From an uncultured Oscillospiraceae bacterium (lineage in GTDB: Bacteria > Bacillota > Clostridia > Oscillospirales > Oscillospiraceae), in the NCBI GenBank assembly GCA_910587345.1, contig CAJUKH010000029.1, positions 1 to 44,612 of the forward strand: DNA of 44,612 nt, given 5' to 3'. Of this stretch, positions 8,015-16,038 are shown in pieces; the first letter of the stretch is position 1; the number at the start of each line of letters is the position of its first letter. A program made the position numbers and the translations under genes. The notes beneath the pieces were generated by a model. It made no database searches. It saw only the letters and a list, made by a program, of their open reading frames with translations, and was not told the DNA's origin.

Positions 8015-8605
8015 ATGAGTTTAGTTCCTTATGTAGTAGAGCAAACCAGCCGTGGGGAGCGGTCTTACGATATCTTTTCCCGGCTGCTCAACGACCGTAT
8101 CATCATTTTGAGTGAGGATGTCAATTCCGCCTCCGCCAGTATCGTTGTGGCTGAGTTGCTGTTTTTGGAGGCTCAGGACCCTGACAAGGACATTCAATTC
8201 TACATCAACAGCCCCGGCGGCTCTATTACGGATGGTATGGCCATTTATGATACGATGCGGTACATTAAATGCGATGTTTCGACCATCTGTGTCGGTATGG
8301 CAGCCTCTATGGCGTCTTTTCTTTTGGCTGCCGGTGCAAAAGGGAAGCGGCTTGCACTTCCCAATTCGGAAATCCTGATCCATCAGCCCCTTATTGGCGG
8401 CGGCGGGATTTCAGGGCAAACCACCGACGTAAAGATCCATGCTGATCATCTGGTCTATACCCGTGACAAGATGAATCGTCTTCTGAGTGAGATGACTGGC
8501 CAGAGTCTGGAAACCATCCAGAGGGATACTGAGCGGGATAATTATATGACTGCGCAGCAGGCTATGGAATACGGGATTATTGATAAGGTGATTCAACAGC
8601 GCTAA
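8015..8605 (+). CDS. clpP: ATP-dependent Clp protease proteolytic subunit
   Basis: A 196-aa serine protease subunit that forms the tetradecameric ClpP chamber. The catalytic triad is visible: S98 in GMAASM, H123 in IHQP and an aspartate at 171 in QRDTERD. SPGGSITDG (66-74) forms the oxyanion region. AAAAGGAGAG (7997-8006) sets the ATG at 8015; an earlier in-frame start at 7982 would cover the site. clpX, its unfoldase, follows. Confidence 0.97.
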   Translation: MSLVPYVVEQTSRGERSYDIFSRLLNDRIIILSEDVNSASASIVVAELLFLEAQDPDKDIQFYINSPGGSITDGMAIYDTMRYIKCDVSTICVGMAASMASFLLAAGAKGKRLALPNSEILIHQPLIGGGGISGQTTDVKIHADHLVYTRDKMNRLLSEMTGQSLETIQRDTERDNYMTAQQAMEYGIIDKVIQQR

Positions 8606-8612
8606 ACTGCGG

Positions 8613-8640
8613 GGAGCGGGGCGGACAGCCCCGCTCCTTT
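8613..8640 (+). terminator. hairpin between clpP and clpX, possible partial terminator
   Basis: GGAGCGGGGC (8613-8622), loop GGACA, GCCCCGCTCC (8628-8637). The perfect 10-bp stem is followed by only TTT, so it may attenuate clpX or protect the clpP 3' end. Confidence 0.6.
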
Positions 8641-8672
8641 GAATGTCGGAACCGGACGGCGAGGAGAGATTT

Positions 8673-9977
8673 ATGGCAAAAAATGACGACAAACAGGTTC
8701 GCTGCTCTTTTTGCGGAAAGCACCAGGAGCAGGTGGCGCGGATAATTGCCGGGCCCGGAGCCTATATTTGTAATGAATGTGTCCACCTTTGTATGTCCAT
8801 TCTGGAGGATGCGGAGGAGCAAAACAGTACCCTTAATCCCGACTTTCCCGGCACGATTCCCACTCCCAAGGAGATCCACAAGGTACTGGACCAGTATATC
8901 ATTGGGCAGGAAGATGCGAAGATAGCCTTATCTGTGGCTGTCTATAACCACTATAAGCGGATCTATTTTGGTGGTGGGGATGATGTGGAACTTCAAAAGA
9001 GCAATATCCTTTTGATTGGTCCCACCGGTTGCGGGAAAACACTTTTTGCTCAAACTCTGGCTCGTATCCTGCGGGTCCCCTTTGCAATTGCCGATGCCAC
9101 TACGCTTACCGAGGCGGGCTATGTGGGTGACGATGTGGAGAATATCCTCACCCGATTGGTTCAGGCCGCTGATTATGATGTGGAGCTGGCAGAGCGTGGC
9201 ATCATCTATATTGACGAGATGGATAAGATCGCCCGGAAGAGCGAAAATACTTCTATTACCCGGGATGTCTCCGGTGAAGGTGTGCAGCAGGCTTTACTGA
9301 AGCTTTTGGAAGGAACTGTGGCAAATGTTCCGCCCCAGGGCGGGCGAAAGCACCCTCATCAGGAATTTATACAGGTGGATACCAAAAATATCCTTTTTAT
9401 CTGCGGTGGTGCGTTTGACGGACTGGAAAAAATTATTGAACGCAGACTGGACAAGAAGAGCATCGGTTTTGGCGCCGAAATCAAAGGCAAGCAGGAGCAG
9501 GATATCGGTGCTTTGTTTACACAGGTCCAACCCCATGACCTTATGCAGTTTGGTATTATTCCTGAGCTGGTGGGGCGTTTGCCGGTGATCACCTCTTTGA
9601 GTTCTTTGAACCGTGAGCAGTTGGTCCGTATCTTGACCGAGCCTAAAAATGCTCTGGTTCGTCAATATCAAAAACTTTTGCAGTATGATGATGTAGAGTT
9701 GGAATTCCAACCAGAAGCATTGGATGCCGCCGCGGATAAAGCGTTGGAGCGGGGGATCGGGGCCCGTGGGTTAAGGGCCGTATTGGAAGAGGTTATGACC
9801 CATACCATGTATGATGTGCCCTCTGATCCCAGCATTTCCAAGGTTGTTATCACTCCGGAAAGCGTTACGGAGCGGAAACCCCCTCAGGTTTTCCATGACC
9901 GGGAAGAGGTCAAGAGGCCTAAACCCGGCAGTGAGCAGGGTCAAGAACATTCTGCTTTTCGAGAGACGGGAGTATAA
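8673..9977 (+). CDS. clpX: ATP-dependent Clp protease ATP-binding subunit ClpX
   Basis: A 434-aa AAA+ unfoldase that feeds substrates to ClpP. It has the N-terminal C4 zinc finger (C11, C14, C33, C36), Walker A GPTGCGKT (116-123), the pore loop GYVGDD (149-154), Walker B with DEMD (181-184), and the ClpP-docking IGF tripeptide in KKSIGFG. The start at ATG 8673 follows GAGGAGAG (8661-8668). The order tig-clpP-clpX-engB lacks the lon genes found between clpX and ysxC in Bacillus. Confidence 0.97.
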   Translation: MAKNDDKQVRCSFCGKHQEQVARIIAGPGAYICNECVHLCMSILEDAEEQNSTLNPDFPGTIPTPKEIHKVLDQYIIGQEDAKIALSVAVYNHYKRIYFGGGDDVELQKSNILLIGPTGCGKTLFAQTLARILRVPFAIADATTLTEAGYVGDDVENILTRLVQAADYDVELAERGIIYIDEMDKIARKSENTSITRDVSGEGVQQALLKLLEGTVANVPPQGGRKHPHQEFIQVDTKNILFICGGAFDGLEKIIERRLDKKSIGFGAEIKGKQEQDIGALFTQVQPHDLMQFGIIPELVGRLPVITSLSSLNREQLVRILTEPKNALVRQYQKLLQYDDVELEFQPEALDAAADKALERGIGARGLRAVLEEVMTHTMYDVPSDPSISKVVITPESVTERKPPQVFHDREEVKRPKPGSEQGQEHSAFRETGV

Positions 9978-9980
9978 AAA

Positions 9981-10011
9981 ACGTGGGGCAGAGAATCTGC
10001 CCCACGTTTTT
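9981..10011 (+). terminator. intrinsic terminator after clpX
   Basis: ACGTGGGGCAGA (9981-9992), loop GAA, TCTGCCCCACGT (9996-10007), then a short T run. A perfect 12-bp stem. Confidence 0.92.
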
Positions 10012-10030
10012 AACAAAGAGGTGTTAATTG

Positions 10031-10627
10031 ATGGCACTAAATGTACATAAAGCGGAATTTGTCCGTTCGGCAGCCGATCCAAAAGACTTTCCGAGAGACC
10101 CATTGCCGCAGATAGCCTTTGCCGGGCGCTCTAATGTGGGGAAATCTTCGGTGATAAATCGGCTTTTAAATCGAAAGAATTTTGCCCGTGTGGGGGCTGC
10201 TCCGGGGAAAACCACTCATATCAACTATTTCCGCATTGATGAAAAACTTTATCTGGTGGATTTACCGGGTTATGGTTATGCCAAGGTTTCGAAAGCGGAA
10301 AAGGACCGTTGGGCTAAACTGATTCAAAGTTGGTTTGATGACCCGGAATTGATGACGCTTGGAATCTTGATTGTAGATGCCCGGCATAAGCCCACTGAAA
10401 ATGACATTACGATGGCGGAATACTTTCAAAATTCCCAAAAACCATGGGCAGTGGTAGCAAATAAGCTGGACAAGCTGAAAAAAAGCGAGATAGAACCTAA
10501 TATGGCATTGATTCGTGATACGCTAAAGCTATCAGAAGATGTAAAGGTCATACCCTTCTCAGCTGAAAAAGGTACAGGCCGTGAGACCTTGTTGGGCCTT
10601 TTGGATGATGTCAGCAAACATGTATAA
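10031..10627 (+). CDS. engB: ribosome biogenesis GTPase EngB (YsxC/YihA)
   Basis: A 198-aa GTPase needed for 50S subunit assembly. G1 GRSNVGKSS, G3 DLPGYG, G4 NKLDK and the G5-like FSAEKGTG are all present. GAGGTG (10018-10023) precedes the ATG at 10031; a TTG at 10028 gives one extra residue. It lies between two terminators, so it must either rely on read-through from clpX or have a promoter that I do not recognise. Confidence 0.95.
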   Translation: MALNVHKAEFVRSAADPKDFPRDPLPQIAFAGRSNVGKSSVINRLLNRKNFARVGAAPGKTTHINYFRIDEKLYLVDLPGYGYAKVSKAEKDRWAKLIQSWFDDPELMTLGILIVDARHKPTENDITMAEYFQNSQKPWAVVANKLDKLKKSEIEPNMALIRDTLKLSEDVKVIPFSAEKGTGRETLLGLLDDVSKHV

Positions 10628-10628
10628 T

Positions 10629-10660
10629 AAAAAGGACGCCTTGCTTGCGGCGTCCTTTTT
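10629..10660 (+). terminator. intrinsic terminator after engB
   Basis: AAAAGGACGCC pairs with GGCGTCCTTTT across a TTGCTTGC loop, ending in a T run at 10656-10660. Confidence 0.93.
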
Positions 10661-10666
10661 CCGTAC

Positions 10667-10695
10667 TTGTAACTTGTGTAAAAGTTTGTTATAAT
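10667..10695 (+). promoter_or_regulatory. sigma-A promoter of the M50-scpAB unit
   Basis: TTGTAA (10667-10672), 17 nt, TATAAT (10690-10695). The -10 is perfect. It follows the engB terminator directly and leads into the gene at 10735. Confidence 0.8.
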
Positions 10696-10734
10696 ATTTT
10701 CATCTGTATTTTGATATGGGAGGTGGGGAAGGAA

Positions 10735-11457
10735 ATGGGAGCTTTGCGGAATTTATGGGGGCAGCTTGACTGGTGGGGAATCCTTAGTCTGTGCCTGTCC
10801 GCTGCGGCCGCTTTGCTTTGCATTACATTTCATGAACTTTCTCACGGCTATACGGCCTATCGACTGGGAGATCCTACGGCGAAAAATGCAGGCCGGCTTA
10901 CGTTCAATCCCATCAAGCATATTGACTTTTTCGGACTGCTGATGATGCTGGTTGCCGGAGTTGGTTGGGCAAAGCCTGTCCCTGTGGATATGCGGTATTT
11001 TAAGCGTCCGAAGCAGGGAATGGCACTTACTGCTTTGGCTGGACCCGCCTCCAATTTTCTTTTGGCTTTGGCTGCGGTTCTTTTCAGCTCCTTGCTGTAT
11101 CGTCTGTTTGGAGAGGCCGCCAGTCAAAGCTATGTGGGAGCTGTTGTCTGGTTACTCGCACTTTCCTTTCTGGCAAATGTAGCTATTCTAAGTGTTGGTT
11201 TGGGACTATTTAACTTGATCCCGATCTCTCCGCTGGATGGGTCAAAGATTTTACTTTCCTTTTTACCGGAAAAGATTTATCTTACTATTCTTCGGTATGA
11301 GCGTTACATTATGATCGTGGTGCTGGGACTGACGTTTTTTGGCGCGTTTTCTACACCTCTTTCTTTTTTGATGAACCGCTGTCTGCAATTTTTCTGCTCG
11401 ATTTGCGGCTATTCCCTGGATACCTTATATCTCTTTGCATACTTGATAAATTTTTAA
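10735..11457 (+). CDS. site-2 protease (M50) family membrane protein
   Basis: A 240-aa multi-spanning protein of the YwhC-like M50 branch. HELSH (33-37) is the zinc motif, ALAGPASN (100-107) is the central motif, and the third ligand lies in LIPISPLDG (D168). This type is usually a housekeeping site-2 protease of unknown substrate. The start is ATG 10735 with GGGAGGTGG at 10718-10726. scpA follows by about 10-20 nt, an association common in Clostridia. Confidence 0.9.
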   Translation: MGALRNLWGQLDWWGILSLCLSAAAALLCITFHELSHGYTAYRLGDPTAKNAGRLTFNPIKHIDFFGLLMMLVAGVGWAKPVPVDMRYFKRPKQGMALTALAGPASNFLLALAAVLFSSLLYRLFGEAASQSYVGAVVWLLALSFLANVAILSVGLGLFNLIPISPLDGSKILLSFLPEKIYLTILRYERYIMIVVLGLTFFGAFSTPLSFLMNRCLQFFCSICGYSLDTLYLFAYLINF

Positions 11458-11476
11458 TGTCTGGCAGGTGAGCCTT

Positions 11477-12274
11477 GTGGATGCTCCCATCTATCACTTG
11501 GAAAAAGTAGTTCGGGCCCGTTCTGAGGATGCGGAGGATTTTACCGGCCCCTTGGACTTGATTCTAAACCTTTTGGCAAAAAATAAAATGGAGATCCAGG
11601 ACATTCAGATTTCCCTGATTTTGGACCAATATATGGCTTGGATCGAGAAGCGCCGGTCGCTTGATTTGGAGGTAGCCAGCGAATTTATCACCATGGCATC
11701 TCAACTCATGTTTATTAAAACGCGGATGCTGCTGTCCATCCATGATGAAGAGGCTATTTCAGAGTTGGACCAGCTGATCGCTTCTTTGGAGGAACACCAA
11801 CGACATGAGAACTATACCCGTATCCAGGCTATCGTGCCGCAGCTTTCTGACCGCTATGATTTTGGCCGGGATTATATTACCAAAGTGCCGGAACATCTTC
11901 CGGTAAATAAGGTTTATCGTTACCAGCACAAGCCGGCAGATTTGCTGCAGGCCATCAGTTCGGTCTTGGAACGTGTAGATAATCACCTGCCGCCGCCCAT
12001 GGCAGCTTTTGAGGGGATCGTCGGCCGGGAACCTTACCCGGTATCTGATAAAGCAGGAGAGATCCTCCAGCGGCTTCAACGCTTCGGTGTTACTCGGTTT
12101 CATGCTCTTTTCCATGGCAATCGAAGCCGTTCAGAAATCGTAGCCACCTTTTTGGCTGTATTGGAGTTATGCAAGGCCCGGCGGCTCCGTTTAGCAGGAA
12201 CTGAAATCGATTGTACGGTGACCAGCATTGGGGGCGGAGATGAGAATTTTGAATTTTCCGCCGATACTTACTGA
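11477..12274 (+). CDS. scpA: segregation and condensation protein A
   Basis: The kleisin subunit of the Smc-ScpAB condensin, which organises and segregates chromosomes. About 265 aa. The N-terminal Smc-binding helix region contains FTGPLDLIL, the middle has EFITMASQLMFIKTRMLL, and the C-terminal winged-helix domain has VTRFHALF. I prefer the GTG at 11477 because AGGTGA lies at 11466-11471; an in-frame GTG at 11468 would add three residues. scpB follows by 17 nt. Confidence 0.93.
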   Translation: MDAPIYHLEKVVRARSEDAEDFTGPLDLILNLLAKNKMEIQDIQISLILDQYMAWIEKRRSLDLEVASEFITMASQLMFIKTRMLLSIHDEEAISELDQLIASLEEHQRHENYTRIQAIVPQLSDRYDFGRDYITKVPEHLPVNKVYRYQHKPADLLQAISSVLERVDNHLPPPMAAFEGIVGREPYPVSDKAGEILQRLQRFGVTRFHALFHGNRSRSEIVATFLAVLELCKARRLRLAGTEIDCTVTSIGGGDENFEFSADTY

Positions 12275-12291
12275 AGGGAGAGGATGCTTTT

Positions 12292-13008
12292 ATGGAACTA
12301 AAAGAAGTGGAGTCGGTTATTGAAGGCATTCTCTTTGCGGCTGGGGAACCCGTAGGCGTTGAGCGGCTGTGCATGACCTTAGAGATCGACCGTGCCACTG
12401 CTGATGCCGTATGTCAGCGGCTTGCCGACCAGTATAGCTATGAACGCAGGGGGATTCGTCTTGTTCGGCTGGAAAGCGCATATCAGCTTTGTTCTGCGCC
12501 GGAATATGCCGACTATATCCGAAAGGCTTTTGAAAGCCGAAAACCTGCTCGGCTGAGTCAGCCGGCTTTAGAGGTGTTGTCCATCATCGCTTACTACCAG
12601 CCAACGACCAAAGCCTATGTGGATCAGATTCGTGGAGTGGACAGCTCCTATACCGTGGGATTGCTTACCGAACGTGAACTGATCGAGGAATGCGGCCGGT
12701 TGGCCGTTCCCGGAAGGCCCATACTTTACCGAACCACTCAAAATTTTCTGCGGTCCTTTGGCTTGGCCAGCTTGGAGGAGCTTCCTGATTTACCCAACGC
12801 CTCATCGGAAGATGAACAGCTGACACTGGATATGCAGGCGGATATTGCACGACTTCAGGAAGCGGAGACTGCCGAAGCTGCGGCAGATGCAGATGGGAAT
12901 GAGCCTTTACCCATTTCTGATGAGGAACTGGAGGCTGCGGCCATGGAACTGGCGCAGCGGGAAAAAGGCGAAACCGGGGGATATCCGCCTTCGGAGGATA
13001 TTCCATGA
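12292..13008 (+). CDS. scpB: segregation and condensation protein B
   Basis: A 238-aa dimeric partner of ScpA in the Smc complex. It has two winged-helix domains; the motif ALEVLSIIAYYQP followed by IRGVDSS near residues 98-122 is diagnostic. Beyond about residue 170 there is an acidic, Ala/Glu-rich tail that is unlikely to be folded. AAGGGAGAGGA precedes the ATG. The stop overlaps the next start by 4 nt. Confidence 0.95.
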   Translation: MELKEVESVIEGILFAAGEPVGVERLCMTLEIDRATADAVCQRLADQYSYERRGIRLVRLESAYQLCSAPEYADYIRKAFESRKPARLSQPALEVLSIIAYYQPTTKAYVDQIRGVDSSYTVGLLTERELIEECGRLAVPGRPILYRTTQNFLRSFGLASLEELPDLPNASSEDEQLTLDMQADIARLQEAETAEAAADADGNEPLPISDEELEAAAMELAQREKGETGGYPPSEDIP

Positions 13009-13643
13009 CAGGCCTTATGATCGTAGGTATTATTTTTCTTCTTTTGCTGCTGCTGGCCCTTGTCCGAGTGGGCGGACGTGTTGAATTTGGCGAGGAGGGT
13101 TTATTTGCTCGACTGCGGATAGGTGCATTTTCATTTCAAGTGTTTCCCCTTCGGTCTAAAAAGGCCCCCCAAAAAAGCAAAAAGAAGAGCAAGCAGGAAA
13201 AAGGACAACAGAAAGCAAATGCACGCTCTGCCTCCGCTGAGAAGCCACAAAAAACGAAGGGAGGGTCGCTGCTTCGCTTAAAGCATTATCTTCCTTTGGT
13301 GGGAGATGCCGCCAGTATGCTGAAAAAGCGGATCAGGATAGACACCCTTTATTTGGAGCTTACGGTCGCATCTTCTGATGCTGCGGAAACAGCGATTGCT
13401 TTTGGATATGCTAATATGGTTATCGGGCTTCTGTGGACCATTTTGAATGAGAATTTTGATATTTGTGACCATCAGATCCATACAAGGGCAAACTTTGATG
13501 CATCGGAACCGACCGTTTACCTGAAGGCAGATTTTTCGGCACGGATCGGACAACTTTTTTCTCTTGGGTGCCGTTTAGCGTGGAAGTTTTTAGTGTTATA
13601 TCAGGAAGAAAAGCGAAAAAAATTGCAGAAAGAGGCGATATAG
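13005..13643 (+). CDS. DUF2953 family membrane-anchored protein
   Basis: A 212-aa protein with one N-terminal membrane segment (about residues 3-22), a lysine-rich linker (about 53-85), and a C-terminal domain with a second hydrophobic stretch. It matches the DUF2953 pattern found in spore-forming Firmicutes beside ytfJ. Its function is unknown; conserved position suggests a sporulation link. It overlaps scpB by 4 nt and is 1 nt from ytfJ. Confidence 0.75.
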   Translation: MTGLMIVGIIFLLLLLLALVRVGGRVEFGEEGLFARLRIGAFSFQVFPLRSKKAPQKSKKKSKQEKGQQKANARSASAEKPQKTKGGSLLRLKHYLPLVGDAASMLKKRIRIDTLYLELTVASSDAAETAIAFGYANMVIGLLWTILNENFDICDHQIHTRANFDASEPTVYLKADFSARIGQLFSLGCRLAWKFLVLYQEEKRKKLQKEAI

Positions 13644-13644
13644 T

Positions 13645-14052
13645 ATGGAAAAGAAAGAGCATCCTTTAAATGATTTGATGGGTTCCACAATGGAACGGCT
13701 TCGCTCTATGGTGGACGTAAACACAGTAGTGGGGGAACCCATCCTTGCCGGTGAGGTGACCATTATTCCGGTCTCAATGGTCAGCGTGGGATTTGCCTCC
13801 GGCGGAAGTGATTTTGCCAGCAAAAACCAGCGGCCTGAGCAGGACAATTCCTTTGGCGGCGGCAGCGGTGCCGGGCTAAAGATTACTCCCATCGGATTTC
13901 TTATTGTTCGAGGAGAGAATGTAAAACTTTTGCCGGTCATGCCGCCTCCGGGCGGTGCCATTGACAGAGCGGTGGACATGGTACCTGATTTGGTGGACAA
14001 GGTCACCAGCTTTGTGGAAAAACAGCAGGAAAAGAAGGATAACCCCCAGTAA
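13645..14052 (+). CDS. ytfJ: GerW-family sporulation protein YtfJ
   Basis: A 135-aa protein of the YtfJ/GerW family. Visible family marks are NTVVGEPI, IIPVSMVSVGF, a glycine-rich GGGSGAG stretch and FLIVRGENVKLLPV. In Bacillus it is a forespore-made protein that affects germination. The C-terminal helix (about 110-128) is amphipathic. The neighbours DUF2953 and dacF support a sporulation role. Confidence 0.92.
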   Translation: MEKKEHPLNDLMGSTMERLRSMVDVNTVVGEPILAGEVTIIPVSMVSVGFASGGSDFASKNQRPEQDNSFGGGSGAGLKITPIGFLIVRGENVKLLPVMPPPGGAIDRAVDMVPDLVDKVTSFVEKQQEKKDNPQ

Positions 14053-14064
14053 TAAGACACATAC

Positions 14065-14099
14065 TGTATCATCTCTATCTCTATTTTTGAGGTGATACA
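14065..14099 (+). promoter_or_regulatory. hairpin that sequesters the dacF Shine-Dalgarno
   Basis: TGTATCATCTC (14065-14075) pairs with GAGGTGATACA (14089-14099): 11 bp with one G-U and a 13-nt loop. The 3' arm contains the whole Shine-Dalgarno GAGGTGAT (14089-14096), and the TTG start follows 2 nt after the stem. No T run follows, so it is not a terminator. Confidence 0.65.
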
Positions 14100-14101
14100 A
14101 C

Positions 14102-15235
14102 TTGAAGCGAATTCTTTCTGCCTTATTGATTTTTGGCTTGCTTTGCCCAGTATGCCGTGCGGCGGAGGCACCTGCGGTCTCCGCCGCTTCCGTTGTTCTG
14201 ATGGATGGGGACAGTGGCCGGGTACTTTATGAAAAGGACAGCCATACCCAGCGGCTCATTGCCAGTACCACAAAGCTGATGACTGCCCTGGTGGCGGTGG
14301 AGTCTACGCCAGACCTGGAGCTGTGCATTAAAATGAAGCCGGAATACCAGGCCGAAGGGTCATCCATGTATCTGAAGCTGGGCGAGGAATTGACGCTGCG
14401 GGAACTCTTATATGGGCTGCTTCTTGCTTCCGGTAATGATGCGGCCTTGGCGATCGCAGGAGGATGCGCCGGAGACATCGATACCTTTGTAGCATGGATG
14501 AACCAGCGGGCTCAAGGGTTGGGGATGAAGGATACGCATTTTGAAAACCCCAATGGACTGGATGGGGATACACACTATTCTACCGCTTATGATATGGCTC
14601 TTTTGGCCCGGGCAGTATTGGAAAACGAGATTCTGTGTGAAATCGTATCTACAAAGTCAATTACAGTGGCAGGAAGAAATCTGACCAACCACAATAAATT
14701 GCTGTGGCGTTACGATGGCTGTATTGGGATGAAAACCGGCTATACAGATGCGGCGGGACGGACTTTGGTGTCCTGCGCTCAGAGAGACGGACAGACTTTG
14801 ATCTGTGTTACACTGAAAGATCCGAACGACTGGGATGACCATCAGGCCCTGTTTGATTACGGCTTTGAGACATGGTCCAATTACCAGCTGGCTCGCGAGA
14901 AAAAAGTAGTTAGAACATTACCTGTAACCGGAAGTCTTCTCTCACAAGTGGATATCGTTATGGGGAATGATGTGTGGTATCCGTTGACGCAGCAGGAGCA
15001 GGTCAAAGCGCTTTATACGCTTCCTGTCTGTGTGACCGCTCCGCTGACGCAGGGACAACTGGCTGGCAGGCTGACTTTTTGCTTGGGTGATGAGGTTATT
15101 GGTGAATGCTACTTGTTTTTTGGCGCAGATATTCCTGATAATACCTCCAACCCCAGTCTCTTTGGGCGAGTGAGTGATTTTTTGATGGGCCGTGAAGCCA
15201 ACTGTGGATTATCCAGGCTTTTGTCAGTGAGGTGA
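14102..15235 (+). CDS. dacF: D-alanyl-D-alanine carboxypeptidase, DacF-like
   Basis: A 377-aa low-molecular-weight penicillin-binding protein that trims the terminal D-Ala of peptidoglycan stem peptides. A signal peptide (about 1-20, ending near CRAAEA) is followed by the transpeptidase-fold motifs STTK (SxxK), SGN (in ASGNDAA) and KTGYT (KTG), then a C-terminal beta domain. Start is TTG at 14102, supported by GAGGTGAT at 14089-14096 and by the signal peptide. In Bacillus DacF acts in the forespore to set spore cortex cross-linking. The position after ytfJ fits that. Its ribosome site is buried in a stem. Confidence 0.92.
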   Translation: MKRILSALLIFGLLCPVCRAAEAPAVSAASVVLMDGDSGRVLYEKDSHTQRLIASTTKLMTALVAVESTPDLELCIKMKPEYQAEGSSMYLKLGEELTLRELLYGLLLASGNDAALAIAGGCAGDIDTFVAWMNQRAQGLGMKDTHFENPNGLDGDTHYSTAYDMALLARAVLENEILCEIVSTKSITVAGRNLTNHNKLLWRYDGCIGMKTGYTDAAGRTLVSCAQRDGQTLICVTLKDPNDWDDHQALFDYGFETWSNYQLAREKKVVRTLPVTGSLLSQVDIVMGNDVWYPLTQQEQVKALYTLPVCVTAPLTQGQLAGRLTFCLGDEVIGECYLFFGADIPDNTSNPSLFGRVSDFLMGREANCGLSRLLSVR

Positions 15236-15243
15236 GCGATACT

Positions 15244-15951
15244 ATGGAGGAACGGCTGCAAAAACTTCTCTCCACCGCCGGGGTCTGCTCCCGGCGGAAG
15301 GCAGAGGAGTACATAAAAACTGGACGGGTCACGGTAAACGGCATGGTTGCCGGTTTGGGAGAGCGAGCTGATCCGCTGCGAGATAAAATTCAAGTTGATG
15401 GCAAAGACCTGAGAAAAGCTAAACCCGCCGTTTGGCTTATGCTCTATAAGCCGAGGGGATATGTGACCACCCTTTCTGATGAAAAGGGCCGCCGTACGGT
15501 AGCACAGCTGGTTAGAAACTGCGGCACCAGAGTTTGGCCGGTAGGGCGGCTGGACCTGGACTCTGAAGGATTATTGCTTTTTACCAACGACGGGGAAGGG
15601 ACACATCGGCTTCTTCACCCCAGTCATGAGATAGAAAAAGAGTATCATGTAAAGGTAAAGGGAGATTTGGAGACGGCTCTTTCCATATTGAACGGTCCTA
15701 TGGAGTTGGATGGTGAGCCTTTGGCTCCGGCAAAAGCTCATTTCTTGACTGGTTCTTTACAGGAAGGAACCATTTCTGTGGTGATCCATCAGGGGAAAAA
15801 TCGTCAGGTGCGCCGAATGTGTGCGCAGTCAGGACTATCGGTCCTTCGCTTAAAACGTGTCAGAGAGGGTTCCCTGCAGCTTGGAACTCTGAAAGCAGGC
15901 AAATGGCGCTATCTTACCGAAAATGAAATTAGTGATCTTCTGGGAGGATAA
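15244..15951 (+). CDS. rRNA pseudouridine synthase, RluB/RsuA family
   Basis: A 235-aa enzyme that converts a uridine in rRNA to pseudouridine. An N-terminal S4 RNA-binding domain (about 2-60, CSRRKAEEYIKTGRVTVNG) precedes the catalytic domain with GRLDLDSEGLLL, which contains the essential aspartate, and GKNRQVRRM. I chose ATG 15244 because GAGGTGA lies at 15229-15235; a GTG at 15232 overlaps that site. The match is best to RluB (large-subunit rRNA), which is also typical next to scpAB. Confidence 0.92.
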   Translation: MEERLQKLLSTAGVCSRRKAEEYIKTGRVTVNGMVAGLGERADPLRDKIQVDGKDLRKAKPAVWLMLYKPRGYVTTLSDEKGRRTVAQLVRNCGTRVWPVGRLDLDSEGLLLFTNDGEGTHRLLHPSHEIEKEYHVKVKGDLETALSILNGPMELDGEPLAPAKAHFLTGSLQEGTISVVIHQGKNRQVRRMCAQSGLSVLRLKRVREGSLQLGTLKAGKWRYLTENEISDLLGG

Positions 15952-15983
15952 TATCCTTCCTCATAAAGAAGTTCTAAAAATAG

Positions 15984-16012
15984 TTGCTTTTCCTGGAAAA
16001 TCCAGCTATGAT
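15984..16012 (+). promoter_or_regulatory. sigma-A promoter of the flavoprotein-cmk-plsC-ispH unit
   Basis: TTGCTT (15984-15989), 17 nt, TATGAT (16007-16012). A palindrome TTTTCC-T-GGAAAA (15988-16000) overlaps the -35 and spacer and could be an operator, but it may be chance. Confidence 0.65.
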
Positions 16013-16038
16013 AGGGATTGCGGCATGGAGGTGGCGGT

